DNA of 64,000 bases from positions 6,017,177-6,081,176 of the forward strand of contig SSBO01000012.1 of the NCBI GenBank assembly GCA_005281725.1, read 5' to 3'. A model generated the notes under the pieces. That model did no database searches, was not told the DNA's origin, and worked only from the letters and a program-made list of their open reading frames with translations. Positions 46,637-58,200 of this stretch are shown here, piece by piece (position 1 is the stretch's first letter; each line of letters begins with the position of its first letter). The DNA is from Wuchereria bancrofti (taxonomy: Eukaryota > Nematoda > Chromadorea > Rhabditida > Onchocercidae). The translations under genes and the position numbers were made by a program.

Positions 46637-46714
46637 TACTTTATTGTTAGCTATAGAAGATTAATTTTTGCCTCCACAGTTTGTTTATTTTACTGAGCGA
46701 GAGATATATCGAAA

Positions 46715-46720
46715 ATAAAA
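46715..46720 (+). promoter_or_regulatory. Poly(A) signal AATAAA for sec61
   Basis: A canonical hexamer 78 bases after the sec61 stop, consistent with a short 3'UTR ending before the next gene. Confidence 0.55.
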
Positions 46721-46821
46721 TGGATCATCAAGGAAGTGTTTTTAGTATTCACTTTGACATTTGCTTGTTTTTAAAAAAAACCACATATGACGATGGTTAC
46801 TGTTGCAGTTATATATGTATT

Positions 46822-46891
46822 ATTTTTCTGTTTTTGCTGTCTCTGCCTATGATGTAATTTTTCTGTTTTTGCTGTCTCTGCCTATGATGTA
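46822..46891. repeat. Perfect 35-bp tandem duplication at the start of the next gene
   Basis: 46822-46856 and 46857-46891 are identical. Each copy ends in CCTATGATGTA, so the ATGATG pair is duplicated. Copy 1 is followed in frame by TAA; copy 2 runs into the open coding frame. Confidence 0.95.
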
Positions 46892-47577
46892 TGATGTAAA
46901 CATTGTCCAAAGAGCAGAGCTGGTTGAAACTATTAATAAGTATATTGGTTCTTATTTTATTCTTATACTTCTCTTATAACTTATATTTGTATTGGATTTC
47001 ATTTACGTTATAGAATTAGTTGTCTTACATCCCGATGTTGCTTACGATGCTATGAAAATGATACTGTTAATTTGTGATTTGCAACTATTTTCCAGTGAAA
47101 AGAAGTGAGTCCTGAAGTAGTTTTTTTCTTTTTTTGCGTTTACAGAGCCTCCTAAAAATATGCTTTATCATCAGGAGATTTGTAAACCACATCCTCAAGA
47201 AATGTTTCAAAACTTTGCATTATGTTTGAACAATTGTGTGTAACTAGAATTTTTGATGTACTGAAAACGGGGCTTTATCAGTGAGAGATTGGCTGACCGT
47301 CTAATTTATCTGACATTTTGCAATGAAGGAGTGAATGGTAAGATTATATTTAATAATCATATGGAGAACTATTAGAATATTGTCAGAAATGTTAATTTTC
47401 TATTAGGTATCTTGATGTGTTCTTGGCTTTCAATATTTTGTCAGTAAACAGCAAGGTTGTTCTAAGATTTTGAGAATCGTTTTTATGCTTACTGTAGCTC
47501 GTAAGGTTGACGTGTGGCAAGTGTTTATTGCAAGAGGTAATTTGCTTCCGAAAATCTTCCAAGAAGAATGTTGTTAA
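46884..47577 (+). CDS. Unidentified 97-residue protein, four exons, directly downstream of sec61
   Basis: Exons: 46884-46947, 47014-47104, 47282-47337, 47498-47577 (TAA). All four joins agree in phase (1, 2, 1), which makes chance unlikely. Key segments are MMYDVNIVQRAELVETINKY, IELVVLHPDVAYDAMKMILL, ICDLQLFSSEKNERLADRLI, YLTFCNEGVNARKVDVWQVF and IARGNLLPKIFQEECC. It looks like an all-helical soluble domain; no signal peptide or membrane span. I do not recognise the family. It begins 248 bases after the sec61 stop on the same strand, a spacing compatible with a nematode operon; CTGTTGCAG at 46800-46808 could be its trans-splice acceptor. Whether translation begins at 46884, 46887 or further upstream (ATG at 46721) is open. 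Confidence 0.6.
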
Positions 47578-47579
47578 GA

Positions 47580-50500
47580 GTTGTCGAAGTCTTTTTTAAC
47601 TTGACCTGAGGATGCGTTCTAGTTGTCACTTTCTTAGTCGAAGGGATTGGGTGAAATTGCACCCTTCACTTCTGATTTGCTATTCATGTTGAAGGGTCAA
47701 GCCCAAGCTTCAGAAGGGATGGTAAAATTATTGTTGTGTAACTTAGTGGGTTGATGAAGACGGCTCAGTAAATGATTTGTTATCAGGTTATTACCATCTA
47801 AGTCTTATTAACACTGAAATGTCTTGTGGAAACCTGTTAAGGATTCTTTGCCGTGTTATAAACTAGCCTCGAAAGGAAAAAGTACAGTGGAAAAGCTAAA
47901 GTGTTGGTTAATTTAGACGGAAATCCAGTATTTTGAGAGCACATAGTGCCGGAAATCATTGGACCTGTCAGTTCGTTAGGAAGACAGACTTGATCCTTCT
48001 CTACTCATTGTTCATACCTGTTTTTCCACAGCTTATGACAAGGAAGTTCTTGCTTGAACTCAATTCTGAGGCGAGTAAGATGTAGGAGGTAGAATGTTAT
48101 GCACTGGTTCTCGCCTCGAAAGAAAGTGAAGGAGAATTCAGGGTGTAGACTCACTCCGCGGAAATATTATTTCCCCCGCTGTGTCACCGGACTTTTGGCC
48201 TTGTGGAAAGCTCTTTCACAAGGTATTGTTTGCTTTAACTGTGTAAATGAGGAAGTAGGTTAGTGCACAACGTATCTTATGTGGAGTTAGAACACTTCAT
48301 GTTAACGTAAGGAGGGAATGGTGCTGATTAGAAACCTGGGTTGTATTTCCATAAAATAAGCATGTCTGCCTTTCATCGTTAAATTTCGCAAGTTTCTTGT
48401 TCTGTGTATCTTTTCTGTTTATCATAATCATTGTTAACCTTTATTTCTAATACAGTGAGAGACAGAGGGTCTGCTTTTTCTTCTTTCCTTTGCAGGTTTT
48501 TTGACTTTTATTTGAAAAAGTTGAATTAATAAACGCAACTTCATAGTTCTACCATCGCGCTTTTAGTTGGTCATTTTATGCATAATTTGATGGTAGAAGA
48601 CGCAGACTATATTGAGAATTCAGATCTTTTATTGGGCATAGCATGAAGTTGTACGGTTTGCAGTATAAAAAATTTTAAGGGAAATTTAGTGAAAAACGCA
48701 GAAATTGTTGAGAAAAGCTTCGAATTTCTATTTTATTGGATAATCAACTCTGTTTCAAGTGAAAAGGAAATGCAACAAAAGATTTCTAACATTGCCGGGT
48801 AGTCGGGAAGTATATTCGAAATTGGAAATCTGAAATCAAAAAAGTTTTAATTTGGGAGTGGGGTGTGGCACAGAGTTCTTGATGTTGAAGGAGGAAATGC
48901 CGGATGCTTTCAGTATTAATGAAAGTAACTCAAGAAAGAAAGGAGAGAGATTGCAGCGTGTTTGATCGGAAAAGCAGCAAAGAATGAAGCAATGGGATTT
49001 ATACTTATTACATTTTTCCCGGAAACTTTATTATTATTGATGAAACATAAATCTTAGTGAATTCCGCATTATCTTCATAAAATTAAAGTACCTAAGCTCA
49101 ATTTCCGAGGTAAACATATACAACCTTTATGCAAAATATTTAGCTTTTGATTCACCAACGTTTCCGGTTACATCTTATCAGAAGTTGAAATCAGTTGCCT
49201 AAAGGCAGAAATTGGAGCACAGTATTACGGAAGATACAAATTAGCGTACACTACTTAAAGCGAAGTTGAAGCTGGCAGGAGATCTCCGTTTTTGCACACA
49301 TCATGAAAGAGAGGGGAAGTAGTGAAAGTTTATTGTTTGGAAGAAGTAACGGATATGCGACAAAAAAGGCTAAATATGCAGGACTATTGAAATTTACGGG
49401 GAACTGAAACGGTTTTATTTCTAATTAAACTTTGGATTTGGTGCTAGTTTAACAAAAATGATCGTCATGCAATTCTTGAGTGTTTCTATGGGAACTGATG
49501 CTAATTAAGAACCCTATCCGAGTACCCCATTGGTTTATCAGCACTGGAGAAATGACGAAATGATTTTTTGAGGTTTTCGAAAAAAAAAAGGCCACTTGCA
49601 TTTGAACAACATGAAACGAGTTACAAAACTCATTTTCTGCAAAATGTAAACATAGTGGATACTCCTTTATAAACTACCAAGCCATTACAGCCAAAAAACG
49701 TTGGAAAGCCGTAATAGATGATAGCCTGATAGTAAAATATTAGCGATCAGCCTATTCAAAGATTTATTTTTTTACAGTATCCTTCGTTCCATCATTACTA
49801 TAAACAAAAAGTCACCCTCCCAATCATGCCTATCACATTTCACCTCTCTTCCATTATTTAAAGACAAGTTTTTGTTTGTTATAGCGATTTAATCAACTAT
49901 CAAACTATTTCATTAGTAAGTACCTAACGTTTTAGCTGTTACATTGTCGAAAATTTTCTTCTTGAGTTATTTATGCTCTCTTTGCTCTTGTTACTGTAAA
50001 TGTAGTGTAAATTTCTCTCACATTCCTTTTTGCCACACTGTCATAGTTTTACTGCTATTTTTATTTCATTTTTTGGTTTCAGAAGTTGCTATTATAGCAC
50101 ACTAAACAGCCATACCTATAATTTATTCAGAGACAGTATGGAACCGTCAAATGTTGAACCGTATTTCATATTATAAGTCAGGAATATAGTAAATGTGGTA
50201 GACTCGTCGCATTGTTGTTGATGGTGTATGATGTCGTCGTCTGTTCACGGTGGGTCTACAGGGTATGTGTGCAAGTGGTTCATTCGACCTCAGCTAGTGC
50301 TCGTTCACTCACTCTCATCTGTTTCATCTATGCTGTAATCAACTGTCCTTTCCTTCTAATAATCAATCCACTTCATTGTCATCATTTCCGACTCTTTCTA
50401 GTAGTAAGAGGAGTAGTTTCATTTGTTCTCTTCTGAAATTACACTTTTTATAAATTTCAAAATTCTTAACTTTTTGAAAAAAAGCATTTTGCGAAAGTTA

Positions 50501-52200
50501 TTATGAGGTGCACTCGGAATTTTACAAGCTATGTTTCTTTTGATCGCTATTCCATACAATCCGAATTTTGTTGCTTGCAATATTGCTATTATTATTTCTT
50601 ATTAATTTTTCTGTTGCGCTTTTTTTTGTTAATTTAAATTTCGTTTTTATTGGTTTTATTAATTTGTTGGTGGGAAATTTGAAAAAAGAAACTTTTGTTG
50701 GTTAGTCAAGTAAGCGAAATGTAAACTGATCAAGTCCTTCCAGAATATACAAGATACTGCAGGATGTTGGAAAACATATATTTCTTCGCAACGGGTGTTT
50801 AATTTTTTTTTTGAAAGTAGGCTGTGACGTAAGCTGCAGATTTTAGAAACGGGTCTTTAGAAAAATCTAATTCGGAGATTAAATTTTTTTTTCAATTCGG
50901 AGACTGGAAGTTTGTAATAGAAGCTATTTCCAATTTATTTGTACCTGTACATCTCATGGCTCATAATTTGCTTCATGATCAGAATTCCAATCCTTCATAC
51001 ATTTCCTTCATAGGGAATTTTTCTTCTCTTTTTAACCAGTTCACTAATCCTTAGCAAACTGCACATTAAACCATACTCCTGTTCATCTTTGTATGTAAAT
51101 AATTAACAGTGTCATGGGAAATGAATGAATAATTATTATTATTCATAAGATTAACTGAAATTATATTCGTCGAACATTTTGTGAAGGACCAATGTTCGCT
51201 TTTCCGTATGTATTCTGGGTCATATTTCTACACACCATCAAACAACAAGTTATTTCAGCCTCAAGTTATGAAGTTGAAACTATGGTATCTATGTGTGAAT
51301 TGTAACACAAGTATTAAAACGGTTTTTGTTTTTAATGGGTGTATTTAATAGAGGAGATGAATGTGATTGATATCTAGCGAAAAAAAAAGAAAGACAATCA
51401 AGAATATAAGAATTTTCTGAGGGTCTCCCAACGGAAAATCTTTGATAAACCACATCTTTGTTTTGAGAGGCAAAAATGCCGCCATTGTTAAAAAAATTGA
51501 ATCGTAATAATGATAATTCACACAGATACAACTACGATTTGATGACGTTGGAAATCGATTAATGTTAGACGAAAATTGGTGATCTTTGCACTTTTGCAAA
51601 TAGAAACTAATTCCATTGAAATTTATTGCAAAGTTTTCTCAACTTTAGCGTTTTGTCCACCCGAAATAAAAATTTCGGGTACAATGTCAAAAATATAGTC
51701 TTTGTGCATATGGATATTATTACCCTATTGCCTGATAAAATGGGGAAAAAGTCATGTAAAAAATAAAAATGTTATGCTACATAAACTTCTCACTGAATTC
51801 AGAGAAATATTTGCATGAGGATTTCTTTCAATTTAAATTTTCAAAGGCACAATTCATTTCTTAGACCTTTTTAGCTTTGATTTTTTCTAGAAATGTGTTT
51901 TACCTTTCCATTGTCGTGTCCTTTGACGATTCGCATTCAATATATCTTCTGACGGCTTACTAAACGATATGCAATATCCCTACCAAGATTACTCATAAAG
52001 TCATTCTCAGTACTGGTTGTCACTAGTCTAATAAAAATCGTGCAACTTATCTGGAGTTATTTTTTATGTGCTTAGATGTATAGGCAAAAGTTTCAGAAGA
52101 TTCTGTTTTTATTGAACCCTATGGCATAAGATTTTTGATGTGATTTATAAATGAAATTTTTGTTGTAATTTAAAAATAATTTATAAAAATTCAGTAAAGT
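47580..52200. other. Long gene-poor stretch between the 97-residue gene and laminin
   Basis: No frame with splice or motif support was found in 4.6 kb. 47500-48400 and 48780-49420 are less AT-rich and densely stopped, like decayed copies of once-coding or mobile DNA, but no terminal repeats or domain remnants were recognised. The region just left of 52217 should hold the laminin promoter. Confidence 0.4.
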
Positions 52201-52216
52201 TGTAGGAGAATTGGCG

Positions 52217-55200
52217 ATGTTACCCGTACTTCTGCTTATTGCAGCAGCAAAAACGGGTTTCATTTGGGGACAGGTATTGGTACCACCGTATACTAATCTG
52301 GCACTTGATAGGAAGATTGAAGCGTCCTCAACATGTGGTGAGCTTAACGGACAACCGATGAAAGAAATCTTTTGTCAAATAGCCGGTAAATTTTAATTTA
52401 CTTACTTCCCTTATTATCTGCTGAATTATTCATAAATAGATAATGTTAAGGCTGAGAAAGCAGTATAATAGGGAATATGGTCGGAATAAGTAAGTAAAAA
52501 TGGCTAGGTTATTAATCTTAATTATAAAATTTTTATTGAAACTTATCCTTCAGGATCAAGTCAATATACTCCTTTAAATCAATATTCGTACAGTACCGGT
52601 GAAGATGGCGTTTCCGTCTTTGCTGAACTTAAAATGGAAAAACAGTCGTTTGTTCAGGTAAGATTTCCCTCCCAAGGAAATAAAAAAATTTTTAGATAAG
52701 ATTCCATATCCATAGTTTTCAACAGCTGTAAATTAAACAGAATAATGAAGACTTTGAAATTATTATTTCTTGCGCTACCAGTTTTTACATTAACTAATAT
52801 CCACTGATGCCATATTGATATTCATTCTCGCAATTTTTTAAAATTGGACTCAAGTCACCACATTACTTTTTCTTTTTTTTTGCAGGGCGGGCAGATGTGC
52901 GATTTTTGTCAGTCGAACAGTTCATTTGCACATCCAGCAACAAATATGGTAGATGGCAGAGCAAGTTGGTGGCAAAGTCCACCACTAAGCCGCGGAATAC
53001 AGTATAACCAAGTTAACATTAGTATTAATCTTGAACAGGTAGGCACTGTTGATAAACTGCTTAAAAAGTATCAGAAATACTGAAAAAGGAAAGTGGGTTT
53101 TCTGGATTGAATCTGAATAGCAGACCTGTTAGTAACTCATAGTAGGAAAGACTCGAGTTCGATATGTCTTGTGGCAGTCCCAATAACCAATTATCGGAAT
53201 TCGGTAGGGAAAAAAACTGGGAAAAAGTTAAACTAATACATTTTATATGTGAAGAATTTTCTAGGAATTTCATGTGGCTTATGTGTGGATCCAAATGGCA
53301 AATAGTCCTCGACCGGGATCATGGGTGTTAGAAAGATCTATTGATGGCGGGAAAAGTTATATGCCCTGGCAATATTTTGCTGAAACGCCTGCTGAATGCG
53401 ATCGCGTTAGTCTAGTTTACATCATGTTATGATCGGTATTTCCTCATATTATATTTTTTGAATACATTATGAATTTGTTTCGTAACTGAAAATCTTCGAA
53501 CGAAATCCCAAAAGTTTTGATTTCAGCTATTCGGACGTCACACACTCCAACCAATATTAGAAGATGATACTGTTATATGCACTCACGAATTTTCTGGAAT
53601 TCACCCCATGGAGAATGCAGAGGTAAAATTTTTTATAAGAGCCTAACTAGAAATATCTCATGATTCAAAACTCTGCATTTCATTAATATTTGGTTTGACA
53701 AAATCAGTGGTAAATTCTCTTCTCTAAAAAAGTAAGAATACTTTGAATGTCTATGGGAGAGAATGCAAAGAGTGAAAGTCTTTCTAGATAATGATAAATT
53801 TGCTTGAGAACCGCCCAGGAAAGCACAACTTTAGTCATTCTGAAGTCCTTCAAAACTTCACTCGTGCAACAAATGTACGGCTTCGGCTTCTACGTACCAA
53901 AACGCTACATGGCCATCTCATGGATGTCAACCGACGTGATCCCACTGTTACAAGACGGGTTAATCTGTTTCTTTCTAAATAAAGCTTTATTAAAGGGACG
54001 GATGATCAAATAATGGCTTATTTGATATGTTAATAGAAATTTTGAACTTCTGGTATTTAATAGCGTGAAGGCGGTGGATTAGTACCGTACAAAAGTCTGA
54101 GATAAGCTTTGAACCAACTTTAATTTCGGGAAAAGATCAAACATAAGGGGAAGATAAAATGGCAGAATGAGCCGTTCGTATGAATTTTGAGAAGTAAATA
54201 AATAGAAGCGATTCAGTCACTTCTGTAGAAGATGGAGAATTTTGACGACTTGAGGCACATTGCAGTATTTCTATGCAATTAAAGAAATCTTTATGGGAGG
54301 TCGATGTGTTTGTAATGGACATGCGGACACATGTGATATTCTGGACGTTCGACGTTCTAATATACTCCTTTGCAGGTCATATCTTTTGTTCAATTCAATT
54401 TTTTCGTTATTTTTGGACTCGAAATTATTGAACAGAAATTTACAAACACTAATCCTTCATTTCTATGTGGACAAAACAAAAAAGGGAATAGATTTTTGGG
54501 AAAAAAAATCATATTTGAAAACTAAAAGATTTCTTCTTCCTGGCCCTTATTTCAAGCGATCCTCCAAAATGAGAAAAAGAAGACTGGGGATATTTGCTGT
54601 TCATGTTATTTAATTGCAGGTGTGAACATAATACTTGTGGTGATCATTGTGAATATTGTTGCCCAGGATTTGAACAGAAAATGTGGCAACGAAGCAAAGA
54701 GGGTGCCGAATTTGTGTGCGAACGTAATTCTTTCAAACTTTTTCATTGCTAGAGTTTATGCAAAAGTGTATTAGTCACACCATTAGACTCCAGCTGATAT
54801 TATCTGCCTCAAGACTAAAAATAGTTCTCCATTCATTTTAGATCCATAAATGATTTGTATCTAGCCTTGAGCGCGGAATTCCTAAGCTATTGGTTTGAGC
54901 ATGTTCAGCAGTAGATAATAATCACAGGATGAAGATGTGCAAATTATTTATGATTTCAAAAACTATAGCCTGTAATTGTCATGGGCATAGCGAGGAATGC
55001 GTTTACGAAAAAGAACTTGATAGAATGCACTCAAGCTTAGATATTCATGGAAACTACGATGGTGGTGGTCGTTGTTTAAACTGCAGAGTTTGTTATTTCA
55101 ATTTTTCTTTTTTTTTTTTTGCTCGAATTTTTATATACTACTTTGCAGTTCTGTTGACAAATTAATTAGTTAAAAAAAATTTTTTTTTAAAACAAAATAC

Positions 55201-58200
55201 AGGACAATACAGAAGGCATAAATTGTAACAAATGTATCTTTGGATACTATCGGCCAAAAACAAAGTGGTGGAATGAAACAGATGTATGTCAACGTAAGTC
55301 CTGTTTGTTTTTAAAAAAAAATTGTTTGGCGGTTTAAAAAAATTGTTTGGTCAACCAGTAAGATTCTCTTATTGTTTGAGATGCAACACACTTCGAATAT
55401 AGTCATGGCAAGTCCAGATCTATTGAGCTAGTCTTCTCTTTTTTTAACCTCATATTTCTCTCACGTACGTTCACGTACATGTCACATGCATTTCAAAGGT
55501 CTTCATATCTTTGAAGATATTTCGACCTCTACTGGTGTTATTGAAGAAAAACTAATTGGGCAGAAACTCGTGTTTACCTTTTGGTGCTCGTTGAAAGATT
55601 CAACATTCAACACCTTTTTTCCATCGTTTATTTCCTCTAGCGAACTTTTGTTCCTCCATTTCAGTTGTATGTTATCATCAGTTCTAACGTTAGTCCAGCT
55701 CAGTTGGGCAGTTTTGTTGTTGGATGATAAAATATGCCACTCCTTGCTGTTGGAATTTAAATGAAGTTTCCGAAAGATCATTTGATACTCAGAATATATA
55801 CTGCCTCTGACTTGGTCTTTAAATATTCGGATTGTTGATGTAGAACTTAAAAATAATTTTCTTAAAACTTCTAATATATTTTATATGCCTCTGACATATA
55901 AGCTTTCTGACATATTTTGTATATGCAAAAATGTCATCAAATGCTCTATTGATTTACGAAGTATAACTGATGTTTTCTTAACACATGGGTTGAATTAACA
56001 TCTTTCTTTTCTGAACGGAAATCAAGTATTGCTTGAGGAGCCATAATAATTCTTTGAAGTTTAGTGTATTTTTTGACCGTAAACTGCAGCTCTACCTACC
56101 TTGACCTTATCATTAATGTCATGAAAGCCCATACTGTGTTGTTAAAATATCCCTATACGGAGAGTTTGAATAGAGTAACCTCTAGATTGAGTTTTATGAA
56201 AGCCAACCTTTCGTACTTGATGGTCGTAATTGTCTGGAAACATTGGCTCAACAACAGTTTTTATTCCAGTGTGGTCTTGAAATTCTTTTCTTTCACCGTC
56301 ATAGAAAAGTTTATTGAAAAATCAAAGAGCCCACTAACACATTTCAGCATGTGTATGCGATCCCGCAAAACATACAGGAGATTGTGAGGATGAAACAGCT
56401 CGTTGCGTTTGTAAGCCTCAATTCACCGGAGTAAATTGTGATAGATGCACACCTGGTCACTACTCGCCTCCAAAATGTAAACCTTGCGATTGCTCTGTAA
56501 ATGGCACTTTGGATGATATTTGCCTGGTACTGCTCTCTACTTCTCTATTTGAATTTTATTTACTGCTAACTACTACAACGATCAGTATTTCAATAGGCAT
56601 AAAATAAATTATGTGTTAATGAATCAAGTTCGGTTTAGTAAAAATTTCACATCTCTTAATTTTCTGCATTTAATTTGAAATGCTTTAGTGAAAGATTCAC
56701 TTTACTCGATTTCGTATCCATCGATAGTTTTTTTAAAAACATCGCAAAATTTTCAGCCTATCAATGGGCGTTGCCCATGTAGAAGTAATTACGGAGGAAA
56801 GCTTTGCCAGGTATGCGCACCGGGTTATACGAATATCACAGCCGGATGTATCTGTAAGTTGTTGTTATTAATCAGGAAAAATCTGTGATAACTGCATTAG
56901 TTCTTCAAATTTAAAATAATTCCTTGTTTTTGTCTGTGTGACTACTGAAGACAATTATTGTTCTTTTTGAAATGTCAGCTTGCAATTGTGATGAACTCGG
57001 CTCGCTGCACAATAACTGTAATGAAAGCACAGCACAGTGTATGTGCAAAACCAATTTCGCTGGACTTACGTGCGATAGTTGCGCTGATGGATACTTTGGT
57101 CATTCTCAGTGTAAATGTAAGTTTTTTGGTACTGTATCTGAAAATGTTATCAGTAAACTCCTTGTGCTAAGGTAAATCACTTCAGACTGTGACTGTGATG
57201 CAATCGGTACGGAGGACAGTATTTGTGACAAAGTGACTGGCGCTTGCCTATGTAAATCTGGATTCTCTGGTTCTCGATGTGATGAGTGCAGTCTGTACTT
57301 TTATGGCTATCCGTTCTGCAAAGGTATATTTTTATTTTTTCTGGAATTTTATAATGCCATTTTGTGTTGATTATTGAAATCAGTTCGACTGTTTTGGTGA
57401 ACTTTTGGTATTTTAGAATGTGGCTGCAATAAACGTGGCTCGAAATCAGCAAAGTGTGATCGAAAAAATGGTGATTGTCCGTGTTATGCAAATTTTACCA
57501 GCAAAAAATGTGATCGTTGTGCTGCCGGATATTATGATTTCCCGAAGTGCAAACCGTGTTCGTGTATGGCTATTGGCTCTAAAGGAATGACTTGTGATAA
57601 TAATGGTCAAGTATGTCAGCTTTTGCACTTTATTAGGTTTCAGTGTTTTGATGGCCAAACGAACTATGTTGAAACGGTTTTACGTCCAGTTTATGCGTTT
57701 GTTTTATTATATATTATTAAGGTTAAGATGATTGCTTTCAGTGTTATTGTAAAAAGAATTTTCAAGGTGAAAGATGTGATCAGTGTAAAACAAATTTCTA
57801 CAATTTTCCAATTTGTGAAGGTATATATGCATTCTATACAACAGTTTGTTTTTTTTAATATGAAAGAAAAGAAAACAACTTGTTATTTTATTTTCAGATG
57901 TATTTTTTCTTTTTCCAATTGTTGTCGTACTGCTAAATGTTGCAGAATGTAATTGTAATCCGAAAGGTGTAGTAGCGGGTTTTCCTGGTTGTGATAAGGT
58001 TGAACCGGGCGAATTGTGTACCTGCAAAACACATGTAACGGGTCGTATATGTGATCGGTGTAAACCGACCTACTGGGATTTGCAATATTACCACGAAGAT
58101 GGCTGTGTACAGTGTGATTGCAATTTAGCTGGTACACTTTCGGGACTGAATGAATGCAGTATTGAGGGGGGGCAATGCAATTGTAAAAGGCATGTTGTTG

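Noticed and set aside
46721..46740. ATG right after the sec61 poly(A) hexamer as start of the 97-residue gene
   Set aside because: Its frame does not connect in phase to the later exons without an extra unsupported intron; the ATG pair at 46884 is simpler.
50212..50436. 74-codon plus-strand frame in the gene-poor stretch
   Set aside because: Starts and ends without splice support; composition follows the local T-rich DNA.
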